The notes: generated from the sequence alone by a model not told the origin. A DNA stretch of 64,000 bases from Nostoc parmelioides FACHB-3921 (GCF_014696625.1 NZ_JACJQL010000021.1:1-64000), one strand, 5' to 3'. Shown: positions 10,516 to 20,964, counted from the first letter of the stretch. Translations and numbers: made by a program.

Positions 10516-13500
10516 ATGACAATTCAAGCTAAACATTTTGACACTAGATTAAATCAATTGATTCATACAGATGGTAATACAAATAATCCAGATTCGCTCT
10601 TAAAAGAAGAACTTAATAATACCCTATTAGAACATTTCTTTCCTGGGGTAAACTTTTCGTTCGGGCATATGGACGAAAAGTCTACTGTGGAACAATTAAC
10701 TAATCATCCTGAAGCTCATAAATTATTATTATCATCAAAAACTCGGTTATTATATGGCCCCGAAGAATGCCTAGATACAATTAGACAATTATGCCCTGAT
10801 AACAAAGATAGAGGTGCTTACGGGTCTATCTTTCTTGGTTCATGTAGAAATGCTGTCAATAAAGAGTTAAATATTTTAATAGTTGATGATAATAATGGTG
10901 AAAATGGCGGCATTATCAGTAATGACCAAGCATATCGGTTAACAGGAGACTGTTACGGACAAATATCAAAAGAACTGTATCACGAATTAACCAAACATCA
11001 AAAAGGTGATAAATATCGAGTAATTCAGCACCGCTTCGGTTGGACTGATCGAGACGGAGATGATCAGAAATACCGTTTTGGTAAAGGTACACTACGCCCT
11101 GCTAATCTTGAGCAAATCCTCAATTATCAAGACTCCAATAACTCAACTAAAATTGATCTAATTCTTCCCTTATCTGCGTTCAAGGGAACTGATAAAGACA
11201 ATCCTAATGGCCCGACTAAGCCTCAAATTAACCCTGGATTGTACAGGCAAAATATCTGGCTAGGTGAAAAATCACAATCTGAACTCGGCAAGACAGCTAT
11301 ATCGCAGTTACTCGCTTCATTCCCTAACGGACTGAAAGACTTTACAGAACAGCTAGAACTTGAAGCCAAAAAGCTTAAAGAAGCACAGGATGATCCTCGG
11401 CAACTTGCACAACTTTACTGCGAAAAGTACGAGAAGCGGAAAGCCTTTCTTGAAGAACAAGCAAGCACACTAGAAGAACAAGCAGCAGAAGATCCAACAT
11501 TAGCAGAAGAGTTAGAAACTTTGCGCGATCGCATTGCTACTGACTCGTTTATTTATAAACTCATCAAAGCTGACCTGCAAGGAGAGGGGCAACTTCTCGA
11601 AATTGAGAAAGTACAGCGCGAACTCGCGCGGTTCGTCCAAAACGAGTGGAAAGAAATCGCCATCGGCAAGACGTTAACGTTTGAGCGAGCAATGGTCATT
11701 CCCTCCAAAGACCTGCAAAACGGGGAAATTTCCATACCGCATTATCAAGATAGTGAAGAAGTTCTCAACTTCCGCTCCCCTTTCCTCAACTCAAATGGTC
11801 TGTGCGTCTCAACTAACAAAATTGTAGAAGATATCCTTGGGCCTGATGGCCAACCTCTCGCTGGTGCGATCGCTGTCTCGGACGAAACAAGCGATCGCAT
11901 TTACAACCGCCTCAATGAGCAAATTAAATCTATCCTGTCAGAAGCTCAAGGAAAAAATATCCACTTAGAAGGTATTGAAAATTACTTAGACCAAAATATT
12001 AGTAAGCTCGAAACTCAAGATAAAATCGAGTTTACCAACAAATTTAATCAGTATATTTTAGAACTAAAATCAGCTGGTTATGAATTAGATATTCTTCCTC
12101 AAGAGTCCGAACAAGAGCGTCAGGCACGCGATTACGATGGTGATTGTATCGGCTTCGAGCGGGCAACCAAGTATCCCAACCTCACCACGGAAGCAAAAGA
12201 GCGTAACCTTCCTGAAAACGCCTACGCTCCAACTGTCAAACTTAAAAAACAATCTTTTTACCAAGAAGATGGCAGTCAGCCAGAATTTGAGGAAATCGCC
12301 ATCCACATGAGCGATGGCATTAGTGTGGGTGTTATCAACAATCACCTTACCGCAATTGAGGCGTTAGAGTCAGAAATTACGATTCTGAAAAACTTTGGTA
12401 GTGAAAAAGACTCAATTGACTACGTACAGCAGGTAGCCAAACACTACGAAGATTTATTCAAAACAGAAGCCTGGGCAAAATCCAAGGGTATTGAAGGGAA
12501 GGAGATTCCAAGCAAGTACCGCACTTACATGGAAGAGTTCATCAAAACTGTTCGACAAAAACCCTTAAACCAAGGCAATGCAATAGCGGCGATGAACATT
12601 AATACCCAAATGTACCGTGAAATGATTGCCGAGGCAGCATTTCAAAATCAAATTGCAGTTGACCTTTTCAAGAGTGCCAAAAAACCTGAAATTGAAATTA
12701 TTCGCAATAATAGTCAGATTCTTAACCGTGAAGTCAACTATATTAAGGATAAGAAGAAAGATGTCTATATTGACAATATAATTCAACCGACAGGATATTC
12801 TCCTGTTGAATTACTAATTGCTCAAACCAATCAGTATTTTGAAAAAGCTCGCCTCGAATCGCGTGAAATCGTTCAATTTCAAGCTTTATTTAAAGGGATT
12901 GAATTTTCTCACGAACAGCGATTAAGAGCTACCCTCATCAAAAAAGAATTTGACAAATCATTTAACCGAGCAAGTGAGCTATCTAAACAAAAAGAAACTG
13001 AAAAAGGGCCGTCTGTAAATATTACCCTTGCCAATGGTAATCAAGTAAGTATCACTAATCTTCTACAGTATGATAATGAATTTATCTGGAAAGCTAATAC
13101 AATTACAATAAAACTATCAGAAATATCCGAAGATAAACGCAACAATAACCGCCCACATAAATATTTAGTTTATGCTCAAATTAACAATGAAAATGAGAAT
13201 GGTAAACCCAAGTTTAGAAAATTAGGAACACTGGCAAGGGAGCAAGAAAATAAACTCGAAGATATAGGAATTACACTTGGGCAGGAAGTAAAATCTAACA
13301 AAATATCATTCCAGCCTGAACTAAGCGAAGGTCAAATTAAACTTCTTTACCAAAAATCTTACCAGATAGCAGAGGAATTTTATAATTCGATTTCAGAAGA
13401 CCAAAAGCTAACAATGGCAGCCGCCACCTGGGCGGTATCAACTACTCGTGAGACTGGTAATGATAAAAGTAGCGATCGCCAAAATAAAGTTTCTAATTTC

Positions 13501-16500
13501 GCCTTTGCTGCCTTTCCTCAAGAGATTATCAGTCAGTTAGATACACTCAAGTTTACCGAGTTTAGTATCACTGGGTTTGACCGGAATAGTGAGTTTTTTA
13601 ATGACAACCAACCTCAGAGTATTCGATTTAATCTAGCTGAAGATGGAAAAAGCGTAATTGAAATCCAGAATCAAGAGGGTAGTTACAAAACATTTGGAAA
13701 TATTGAACAAAGTAACGCCCGGCTACCAATTGGTACTATTGCTATTGGCAATATTGAAAAAGGTGAAATATACACCACCTCTGTTAGAACCAAAGTACCC
13801 GGACTACCAGAACTCACTTTCAAAGTAGGCGAAGTTAATAAGTTTGGAAATTCCCAAAGGTTTAATAATGAACCTGTAATGTTAACAATCGAAAAGGTTG
13901 ACCTGATCAGGGAAGACTATACTATTTATCTTCAAAATGGTAACAAACCTGAAAAACTAGGCAATATTGATAAAGAATCAATTAAAGAAGGTATTGCTCA
14001 AGGCTGGCTAGCAGAAAAGCCTGGGAATGGGCAACAGTTACAGCTTAAAATTCAAACCATCATCACTGGACAAAATGCCTATGCTATAGCAGAGACATCT
14101 CAGAACAATTTGTTAAGAATTAATATTACGAATCCAAAATACAAGAAACAGGAGATTAACAACCAAGCATTTCAAGAAACTCTAGTTCGGGCATTTGATA
14201 AAAAGCACGTTTATATTGCTAAAATTGGCGACCAATCACTCGGTATTATTGGTCAGCATAATGAACGTCTCGAAGCTGATTTAAATAAAGGGAATATACA
14301 AAAGCAGTGGCAAAGGAAAGAAAGTAGCACTGTACAAAAATTAATTGATACGGGCATTATTCGCCCAAACCAACAACGAACCACTATCCCTGTACAGATT
14401 ACCAGTAATGAAAGTACCTGTAAAATAATAATTGATCCAGAAACAGTACAATATCCCGACAAATGGGTTAAACGCAGTCAGCTTATAAGTAATGAAAAGC
14501 CTGTCAGAGACGAGCAGCAAGAAGAACGTAACCAAATTCTCGGTAAAATAAACGAACGCCCTACAATCATGTTCCAAGATAAAGAGCAAAAATTAGTAGG
14601 GCTTTTAGGATTAGCAGTTGATGAAAATCTAACCGAAAAAACCAAAAAGTATCTCGAAAAAGTAGGAGTATCATACGAACAGCTTCCTATATCACAAGCT
14701 CGGTTAGAAGCCAAAAAAGGAATGACTGTATTCGTACTTGATGAAACTACTATCAGCAGCGAATTAAGACAAACCTTTATTAACCGTGCTGGTGGTCATA
14801 TCAAAAGTGCAGATATACCCTCACAACCCACTCCAATTATTGCCCAACAAACTGTATATTTTTATAATCCAAATCAACAATATACTTCCCAGGATGGAGC
14901 GCAGGTAGAAACTAAAGAAGCTTTTGGATTAGTAGTCCCCGCACAAGACGCGATCGCTGTAGCCACTTGGTTAGAATCAAAATCTACTGAAAACGATTAT
15001 TTTATTGAGAGTAACACAGCTACATTTATTTTTAATAAAAATGAAATTAGTGAAGAAATAACCGAAGAATTAAATACTTTGCTGGGAGAAGCTATTAATA
15101 TTGGTGAAGTTGATGGTTTTGACCGCTACGAACAGCTTAGTGCAGAGCTAAATCAAAAAATTGCAACTGAAGGTAGTCTTTTAAAATTAAACCATATTCC
15201 AGAAAATAGTGATTACCAAAAAGCTCTAAAAGCACTTCCTAACCGTCCAAAAGAACTCAATCAAAAAGATTCTCCAGTACCAATTATTCCTGCTAAAGCT
15301 TTATCAGAAAAGAATATAACTAATATTCAATTAAATACTAACGCCACAGTTGCAGAAATTTCACAAGTCTATCAAAACGCGGTTGAGACACAAGTAATAA
15401 CGGATATACAAGCAGAAGCTAAGAATCAACCAATATTACTACCCAACTCGCGTCAAGCCGATCCAACTAAAGCTATCGAAATATTGGGTAAGATAAGCGA
15501 GAAAAAAGTAGAACAGCTGCGATCGCATCTTGAAACCCACCTCAAACCTATACTTGAAAATGACAAATCTAACTATGCACCACTGAGACAAGTTGCCTGG
15601 ATCGGTGCAAAATGGGACTTGAAGGATAAAGACTTCAAGCCAGGGGTGCAGGACGACAAGTTGATGGAACTTGTTAAGCAAGTATATCCTGACGCTGATA
15701 TTGTGCTGGTAACTTATTCCGAGAACCCCGGTGCTGGGATTAACTACCACCGCGATGACTCCTACGCCGCGACGGAGGCCCGCAGCATCAATATCGGAAA
15801 TTCTGACTGGGGCTATCGCGCTGCTAAGGAACGAATGGCATGGACTAGGGAAGAGAATCAGGACGCACCATACCAAGAGTTTAAACTTGAGTCAGGTACA
15901 GTAACCCGCTTTAACTGCAAGAACGAACACGCTGCACTGAATACTGAGGCTGGTAGATGGTCTATCAACATCTGGTCAATTAAAAACGATTTGGGCAGAG
16001 AAAACAGCGTTCGCCAAAAATTTGAGAACTTCCTCACCTCAAACCAACCTCCGCGTGCGGTAGTCCAAAGCAACAACGACCTCACCATCAAAGCTAACGA
16101 GTGGACACCAGGGGGAGAAATTAAAGTAGAGCGCAGTTACACCAGCCTCAGAGAAGTCACCCAAAACATACCCTCACACCCTTCAAACCAACCAACTGTC
16201 GAAGAAATTATCGCCATTGGCAATTCCACTGCGGCACGCGCTGCTAATCCTCAGATTCCAGACAACCCAACTATATCTGGAAAACCAGTTCCAATGGTTT
16301 ATTCGCTGCATCTGCACGGCGAAGCTGTCACAGTACCAGTTAACACAACCATCGATGCTATGCGCGGACACGGTAGGATACACACTACCAGAGGTGTAGA
16401 CTACCAAAAAACTTATGGTATCAAAGAGGGAGATATTGCGATCGCCCAAGGTAAAAACGGCGAGCAAGTTGCGTTTCGGGTAGGTAAGCAATACAAAATT

Positions 16501-18270
16501 ACCACCCAAATGATTCAAGACCCAAGTTACCAGCAAGCCTGGGCGAGATGGGAGAAGCATTCACCAAAAGAACTGACCCAAACTCAAGCGAGTAAGAGTC
16601 AGGTATATGGCTTATTCATGGAGCCACTAGGAGATTATGTCAATGGCAAAATTGTTCCGTTCCCAACCATCCAAAAACAAGCCGCAACTCCAGTAAATAT
16701 CAGCACCGACTCCAAAGATGGGCTGGGAGTAGCACTAAGTCTTGCCACTGCACTCGCCAAAGAACAAGGCAAGCTGCAAAACGATTACCAAGTTTCAGTC
16801 AAAAATAATCCAGAAGCCCCCGCCGGGCAGTATGGAGTAGAAACCCATGTCCAAAAACCTCAAGGGGTAGCATACGCATCCGCCGAACACGCATTTAATC
16901 ACCAAAAGCAGTTGCATCCATCAGTTGATGAATACCAGCTAATGGTAGAAGTGCTTCAGGCTAAACTCGAACAACACCCCCGGCTAACTGAGGCGATCGC
17001 CAAACGTGGGGGAATCAATTGGTTAGAGAACTGTACAAGCATAAGTAACGCCCAGGATCAACAGTGGGAGGGTAAGGGTAAAGAATCCGCATTTATTCAA
17101 GCCCTTAGCGAAGCGTATATATATGTAGTTGCAAAATCACAACAAACTACAGTACAAACCCAGCAGGACAAGTCCCAACAGACTGCTCTGCGGCCCACAA
17201 ATCCACTCTCCCAACTCGAACCTATAAACGCCGCCGTCGCTGAACACATGAAAAAAGACATTGCGATGGCCCAAATAGCTACCCAGTTTATCGGTAAATC
17301 AGCTGCACCCCCCGGTACACCTTCAAGCACACGAAATTACGAGCAAGCATGGGGGGAACGCGCCAACACAGGAAATTACTCAAAAGAAGACATCATTATG
17401 GTGTCCGGATCTGGTCCGTGGCGTGGAGTAACAAGCGAGCAAATTTCCCAAACCTTTGAAAATCACTATAAACCCTTACTTGATAAGGCAATAGCAGCGA
17501 AAAGCTCTTTTCTAGTTGGAAACGCACAAGGAACTGACCAATTAGTTCAAAATTATCTTCAAGAAAAAGGGTACAAAGTTGAACAAACTTCCCAAGGATA
17601 CGCAGTATTTAATCCTGTAGAAAACACCAAAGTTAGTAGCGATATTATTTCTAGCAATACACAAGTATCAGATAACTTATTAATTGCTAAAGACAAGAAC
17701 ATTTTTTCATCACAACAAAGCCAACAACCAAATATTGACCAAGCACTCGCATCACCTGCTCAACCCAATATGCAGCAGGTTGGAGCGATGGATAGCATTA
17801 TCGAGCGGATGAAAGCTAATACGGTACAAAATCTCCAAGACTGGTATATAGCAGCTGAAAAACTCGGTAAATCAGACACATATCTCAATAGAATTCAGGA
17901 GGTAACTAATTTATACATTCAAGAAAATATTAGTCTTGAGAATGCTTTTAAAGCAATGGAACAAGACATTAATGAATTAGAAAAAGTTAATAAGATGACC
18001 AGTCTTGCTCAACGTGTAGTTAAGACAATTGGACAAGAGGATATTAATGGCATTATGTCAGTCCAAACAGAAAAATATCAGATTGCTACTCAAACTCAAA
18101 ATCAAACTTATTTAGTTAAAGATAAAAAGGATAATATCTTGTTATATGTCAAACAAGGAAAAACTCAAGTAAGTAACATTAGTGATGAAACATTACAAGA
18201 TTTTCAATTTATGAGTGATCGCATCAATAATGCACTCAAAGATGTCAAAAAAAATTTAATAGAAAGGTAA
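10516..18270 (+). CDS. Giant polyvalent protein: polymerase-like DPBB motif, AlkB-like, NADAR-like and SLOG-like domains
   Basis: The 2,584-residue protein is intact. Seen in order: an N-terminal ~400-residue unknown region; FRSPFLN at about 416-422 followed by RDYDGDCIGF at about 537-546, the pairing of an R-[SN]-P motif with D-x-DGD seen in double-psi-barrel RNA polymerases (eukaryotic RdRPs, YonO type); a long repetitive helix/strand region (600-1,650); an AlkB-like 2OG-Fe(II) dioxygenase domain at about 1,660-1,850 (YHRDDSY supplies the HxD pair, NEHAALNTEAGRWSINIW the distal His and Arg); a possible PUA/ASCH-like segment at 1,925-2,025; a NADAR-like domain at 2,110-2,200 (ASAEHAFNHQK, WEGKGKESAF); and a Rossmann/SLOG-like domain at 2,290-2,365 (VSGSGPWRG, GNAQGTDQLV). 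Such mosaics match the 'polyvalent proteins' of phages and conjugative elements, thought to be delivered with the DNA to counter host defences. The polymerase assignment is a motif-level inference. It forms an operon with the next gene, 7 bases away. Confidence 0.75.
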   Translation: MTIQAKHFDTRLNQLIHTDGNTNNPDSLLKEELNNTLLEHFFPGVNFSFGHMDEKSTVEQLTNHPEAHKLLLSSKTRLLYGPEECLDTIRQLCPDNKDRGAYGSIFLGSCRNAVNKELNILIVDDNNGENGGIISNDQAYRLTGDCYGQISKELYHELTKHQKGDKYRVIQHRFGWTDRDGDDQKYRFGKGTLRPANLEQILNYQDSNNSTKIDLILPLSAFKGTDKDNPNGPTKPQINPGLYRQNIWLGEKSQSELGKTAISQLLASFPNGLKDFTEQLELEAKKLKEAQDDPRQLAQLYCEKYEKRKAFLEEQASTLEEQAAEDPTLAEELETLRDRIATDSFIYKLIKADLQGEGQLLEIEKVQRELARFVQNEWKEIAIGKTLTFERAMVIPSKDLQNGEISIPHYQDSEEVLNFRSPFLNSNGLCVSTNKIVEDILGPDGQPLAGAIAVSDETSDRIYNRLNEQIKSILSEAQGKNIHLEGIENYLDQNISKLETQDKIEFTNKFNQYILELKSAGYELDILPQESEQERQARDYDGDCIGFERATKYPNLTTEAKERNLPENAYAPTVKLKKQSFYQEDGSQPEFEEIAIHMSDGISVGVINNHLTAIEALESEITILKNFGSEKDSIDYVQQVAKHYEDLFKTEAWAKSKGIEGKEIPSKYRTYMEEFIKTVRQKPLNQGNAIAAMNINTQMYREMIAEAAFQNQIAVDLFKSAKKPEIEIIRNNSQILNREVNYIKDKKKDVYIDNIIQPTGYSPVELLIAQTNQYFEKARLESREIVQFQALFKGIEFSHEQRLRATLIKKEFDKSFNRASELSKQKETEKGPSVNITLANGNQVSITNLLQYDNEFIWKANTITIKLSEISEDKRNNNRPHKYLVYAQINNENENGKPKFRKLGTLAREQENKLEDIGITLGQEVKSNKISFQPELSEGQIKLLYQKSYQIAEEFYNSISEDQKLTMAAATWAVSTTRETGNDKSSDRQNKVSNFAFAAFPQEIISQLDTLKFTEFSITGFDRNSEFFNDNQPQSIRFNLAEDGKSVIEIQNQEGSYKTFGNIEQSNARLPIGTIAIGNIEKGEIYTTSVRTKVPGLPELTFKVGEVNKFGNSQRFNNEPVMLTIEKVDLIREDYTIYLQNGNKPEKLGNIDKESIKEGIAQGWLAEKPGNGQQLQLKIQTIITGQNAYAIAETSQNNLLRINITNPKYKKQEINNQAFQETLVRAFDKKHVYIAKIGDQSLGIIGQHNERLEADLNKGNIQKQWQRKESSTVQKLIDTGIIRPNQQRTTIPVQITSNESTCKIIIDPETVQYPDKWVKRSQLISNEKPVRDEQQEERNQILGKINERPTIMFQDKEQKLVGLLGLAVDENLTEKTKKYLEKVGVSYEQLPISQARLEAKKGMTVFVLDETTISSELRQTFINRAGGHIKSADIPSQPTPIIAQQTVYFYNPNQQYTSQDGAQVETKEAFGLVVPAQDAIAVATWLESKSTENDYFIESNTATFIFNKNEISEEITEELNTLLGEAINIGEVDGFDRYEQLSAELNQKIATEGSLLKLNHIPENSDYQKALKALPNRPKELNQKDSPVPIIPAKALSEKNITNIQLNTNATVAEISQVYQNAVETQVITDIQAEAKNQPILLPNSRQADPTKAIEILGKISEKKVEQLRSHLETHLKPILENDKSNYAPLRQVAWIGAKWDLKDKDFKPGVQDDKLMELVKQVYPDADIVLVTYSENPGAGINYHRDDSYAATEARSINIGNSDWGYRAAKERMAWTREENQDAPYQEFKLESGTVTRFNCKNEHAALNTEAGRWSINIWSIKNDLGRENSVRQKFENFLTSNQPPRAVVQSNNDLTIKANEWTPGGEIKVERSYTSLREVTQNIPSHPSNQPTVEEIIAIGNSTAARAANPQIPDNPTISGKPVPMVYSLHLHGEAVTVPVNTTIDAMRGHGRIHTTRGVDYQKTYGIKEGDIAIAQGKNGEQVAFRVGKQYKITTQMIQDPSYQQAWARWEKHSPKELTQTQASKSQVYGLFMEPLGDYVNGKIVPFPTIQKQAATPVNISTDSKDGLGVALSLATALAKEQGKLQNDYQVSVKNNPEAPAGQYGVETHVQKPQGVAYASAEHAFNHQKQLHPSVDEYQLMVEVLQAKLEQHPRLTEAIAKRGGINWLENCTSISNAQDQQWEGKGKESAFIQALSEAYIYVVAKSQQTTVQTQQDKSQQTALRPTNPLSQLEPINAAVAEHMKKDIAMAQIATQFIGKSAAPPGTPSSTRNYEQAWGERANTGNYSKEDIIMVSGSGPWRGVTSEQISQTFENHYKPLLDKAIAAKSSFLVGNAQGTDQLVQNYLQEKGYKVEQTSQGYAVFNPVENTKVSSDIISSNTQVSDNLLIAKDKNIFSSQQSQQPNIDQALASPAQPNMQQVGAMDSIIERMKANTVQNLQDWYIAAEKLGKSDTYLNRIQEVTNLYIQENISLENAFKAMEQDINELEKVNKMTSLAQRVVKTIGQEDINGIMSVQTEKYQIATQTQNQTYLVKDKKDNILLYVKQGKTQVSNISDETLQDFQFMSDRINNALKDVKKNLIER

Positions 18271-18277
18271 CTTTACT

Positions 18278-19048
18278 ATGAAAGAACTAATCGAGTTTCC
18301 AGTAGAAGGTTTAACTCCAGCAATGCAAGCTTGTCTCCTCAGAGAATTAATCGCACAGCTTAATATACCTGATGAGAAATTTGAAGAATCTGCAAAAAAT
18401 CCTCCAACTGCTGAGGAACGACAAGAGGCTGTGTTAAAGTTAAATTCAGAAATGAATAGAATCAGTGAAATAGCACAAGAGGAAGTAAAGTTAAGCTCCA
18501 CAGAAATTGAACCTATCAATTTTGTTAATCCAGTTAGTCCAGAGTCATCTTTACAATCCGAAGTAAGCCAGTCTAAAGACAATACAATTGAACCAGATGT
18601 TCTAAAAAATTTTACAGATAAAAATGACGACAATAATGGCAACTTAGTAGAAGAAAGTCAACACGATAAAGTGCAATCTCTTATCGCTAATTTACAAATT
18701 CAACAATTTGTTATTCCTGTAATTTTAGACCGCTTAAATATATTTGGGAAACCAGATAAAGAGACACAAAGTATCATTTATAAAGGTGAGGCATATACTG
18801 CAAGTCTCAAATCAGAAGAAGATTCACAAACTCTTAGCCTTGATAGAAATTCCCCTGATTCAGAAGCAAGCCAAGAAGCACTTCTAGCATCTCGTAATAA
18901 TAGCTCAGAGAATTACTCTATCATCATCAATAACCTTACCCATAATGAATTTGAACGGTTTAAGGCTCTGTTCGATGAGCAACAAGCACACTGCGAACAC
19001 AACCAACAACAATTCAAAAACCAGGATGCTGTTCAAGAGATAGATTAG
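18278..19048 (+). CDS. Acidic hypothetical protein, operon partner of the polyvalent protein
   Basis: This 256-residue protein begins 7 bases after the stop of the giant gene, so the two are co-transcribed. It is acidic, rich in Glu, Asn, Gln and Ser, and has no membrane segment or recognised motif. The N-terminal 50 residues (LTPAMQACLLRELIAQLNI) look helical; the middle is low-complexity. A segment near 125-165 (QSLIANLQIQQFVIPVILDRLN) could form a structured helix. It may be a chaperone or accessory factor for the giant protein, but that rests only on gene order. No function assigned. Confidence 0.7.
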   Translation: MKELIEFPVEGLTPAMQACLLRELIAQLNIPDEKFEESAKNPPTAEERQEAVLKLNSEMNRISEIAQEEVKLSSTEIEPINFVNPVSPESSLQSEVSQSKDNTIEPDVLKNFTDKNDDNNGNLVEESQHDKVQSLIANLQIQQFVIPVILDRLNIFGKPDKETQSIIYKGEAYTASLKSEEDSQTLSLDRNSPDSEASQEALLASRNNSSENYSIIINNLTHNEFERFKALFDEQQAHCEHNQQQFKNQDAVQEID

Positions 19049-19049
19049 A

Positions 19050-19295
19050 TTAAATCAACCCAAAGCACACACCATACGAAAAAGCTATAAACCCCAAAAC
19101 TAGCTTGTTATTAAAACTCAAGGGAGTTTTGGGGCAAATAACAACCGCAACAGAAAAATAGTAAAAAGACGCAGTAAAATCAAACAAACTCGTCGGGTTA
19201 ATAGGTAATCTACCTAACCCGACCAAACATAGCATTCCTATTAAAGACCAAACAACAATATTTTCTATCCATCCTAAAAGTTGATTAAAATTCAT
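19050..19295 (-). CDS. Small membrane protein, unknown
   Basis: This 81-residue ORF has two or three hydrophobic segments (about 10-30, 40-58 and 64-81) joined by short polar loops, typical of a small inner-membrane protein. It converges tail to tail with the preceding plus-strand gene, with one base between the stops. I recognise no family. The clear segmental hydrophobicity makes it more likely real than a shadow, but no Shine-Dalgarno sequence is obvious. Confidence 0.45.
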   Translation of the reverse strand: MNFNQLLGWIENIVVWSLIGMLCLVGLGRLPINPTSLFDFTASFYYFSVAVVICPKTPLSFNNKLVLGFIAFSYGVCFGLI

Positions 19296-19550
19296 AAAAA
19301 AACCTTTAGACTCCCTAAATTTGATAAATACTATTAAAACTAAAACCGATCAATAAAATTCCCTAGTAAATAGATTACTTAATGAAAACTACATAAACCA
19401 CCCCATCACTTTGTAAATTTTTTAAATTTAAAAATAAAGTTTTTAAATAAGCTGATTAATTTATAGTAACTGTAAAGATTAAAAAACAATAAAAAGTAAG
19501 TGCTATAAGTATTATTATCAGGGACAATACTAAACCAAACAGTATGTAAT

Positions 19551-20339
19551 ATGAAACCTATTAATGTTGTCATCATTGAAAATGAGAACATATCTAGGGT
19601 CGGTGCGGCGATGATATTATCTGAAACTGGTAAAATCCAGGTATGTGGCCTTGCTAAAACCGGAAAAGAAGGAATAGAAATTGTTGACCAACAAAATCCA
19701 GATATCGTGGTGATAAATATTGATTTACCTGATATCAATGGCACTGATGTCATAAGTTTAATTAAATGCAAACACACGTCAATTAAAATAGTGGTTATGA
19801 CTGCAAATAGCAGCCGAGATACCATTAACGCAGCAATTAGTAATGGCGCAGACTGCTACTACTGTAAAAATAATGCCAGAGAAGAAGTAGGAGAAAGATT
19901 CATTGAAGCAGTAATGGCTGCATACAATAATGAATCATGGATTGACCCAACTATTAATCGCATTCTGATTGATAATCTGAGGTCAAATGACACAGCCGAT
20001 AGAAATTCACTAGATTTGTTAAGTGATTTCTCTAATAAAGAAATTACAGTTCTTAAATTAGCGGCTGGTGGCATGAAAAATAATGAAATTGCCAATGTCA
20101 TGTATGTTTCCGAAGGTACAGTCAGGTCATATTTACATAATTCATTTATCAAGTTAGGAGTCAAAGATAGATTAAACGCTATCCGGGAAGCTATCCGCCT
20201 GGGAATCCTCAGCTTTGCAGACATGAAAATCGAAGAAGAAGTTACTCAAGAAACCCATACAAGAGTCAAAACCAACCAAAATAGTCAAAAGGATACAGCT
20301 AAAACGAGTAATAAGGGATACAAAGGCTGGGTTGCCTAG
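19551..20339 (+). CDS. NarL/FixJ-type response regulator with degenerate receiver domain
   Basis: The 262-residue protein has a receiver-like domain (1-125) and a LuxR-type HTH at about 165-228 (SNKEITVLKLAAGG, NEIANVMYVSEGTVRSYL, KLGVKDRLNAIREAI). In the receiver the two acidic-pocket residues, normally Asp-Asp, are E10-N11, and the phospho-acceptor Asp is replaced by N56 (VVINIDLPDING). The conserved Lys (K106, YYCKNN) and Thr84 remain. The protein therefore probably cannot be phosphorylated in the usual way and may bind DNA constitutively or respond to another signal. The C-terminal tail is polar. No histidine kinase is nearby. It is convergent with the next minus-strand gene and stands alone behind a 255-base A+T-rich upstream region. 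Confidence 0.88.
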   Translation: MKPINVVIIENENISRVGAAMILSETGKIQVCGLAKTGKEGIEIVDQQNPDIVVINIDLPDINGTDVISLIKCKHTSIKIVVMTANSSRDTINAAISNGADCYYCKNNAREEVGERFIEAVMAAYNNESWIDPTINRILIDNLRSNDTADRNSLDLLSDFSNKEITVLKLAAGGMKNNEIANVMYVSEGTVRSYLHNSFIKLGVKDRLNAIREAIRLGILSFADMKIEEEVTQETHTRVKTNQNSQKDTAKTSNKGYKGWVA

Positions 20340-20343
20340 AGAG

Positions 20344-20964
20344 TTAATCAACTGCAATTATGCAGCCACCTGAATACTTCTTCTGCTGACGGCAAGTTTT
20401 AATGATGGCAGCGTTTCTAACATAAATACTACGTGCTACCTTACCTTCATTAGATTTGGCCCAATCCAGAAGCTTTTTATCTTCAGGTTGTAAAATAACA
20501 GTTCCAGAAGCCGCCTCCTGAAAAGTTACACTTTCAGCAATAGTTTTGTATGTAAAAACACCAATTGCAGATCCCAAAGCCAGTACAAAACCCAACACTC
20601 CCGCTACTTGTGCCAATCGCCAATTACTTACGCCTAAGAGAGGCAATGCCCCACCAGCTTGCTTAGTCATCTTAATTAAATCATTAGCGGCTTGGGCGAT
20701 CGCACTTTTTTGTTGTTGTATTGCCACCTTAGAAGCACTATTTAACTTATCGTCCACCATGTCAGCCCAACCCACCACAAGCGAGTCAAGCCTACCGGGT
20801 AGTTCCTGCAAAGCAAATTGGGTTGTACCTAGTTCCGCGTATAGATTAAACAAGGGATCGTCAGGCCGAACACCTAATTTAAGTATCCAATCAGTAACCT
20901 CTGCTTTCTTTTCTTCAGAATATTCTGCAATAACTTTTTCAACAACTTTTGCAATATTGGTCAT
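20344..20964 (-). CDS. Single-pass membrane protein, unknown
   Basis: About 206 residues from the ATG at 20964; a TTG at 20976 is an alternative start. The N-terminal half is soluble and helical (YSEEKKAEVTDWILKLGV, then QQQKSAIAQAANDLIK). One membrane segment lies at about 122-145 (VAGVLGFVLALGSAIGVF). The C-terminal part of about 60 residues has two cysteines near the end (TCRQQ and GGCIIAVD). Proteins of this plan sit on cyanobacterial plasmids next to ParA-like genes, as here, where it is encoded just downstream of two ParA-like ATPases on the same strand. A membrane partner for those ATPases is a guess from position. No function is assigned. Confidence 0.6.
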   Translation of the reverse strand: MTNIAKVVEKVIAEYSEEKKAEVTDWILKLGVRPDDPLFNLYAELGTTQFALQELPGRLDSLVVGWADMVDDKLNSASKVAIQQQKSAIAQAANDLIKMTKQAGGALPLLGVSNWRLAQVAGVLGFVLALGSAIGVFTYKTIAESVTFQEAASGTVILQPEDKKLLDWAKSNEGKVARSIYVRNAAIIKTCRQQKKYSGGCIIAVD

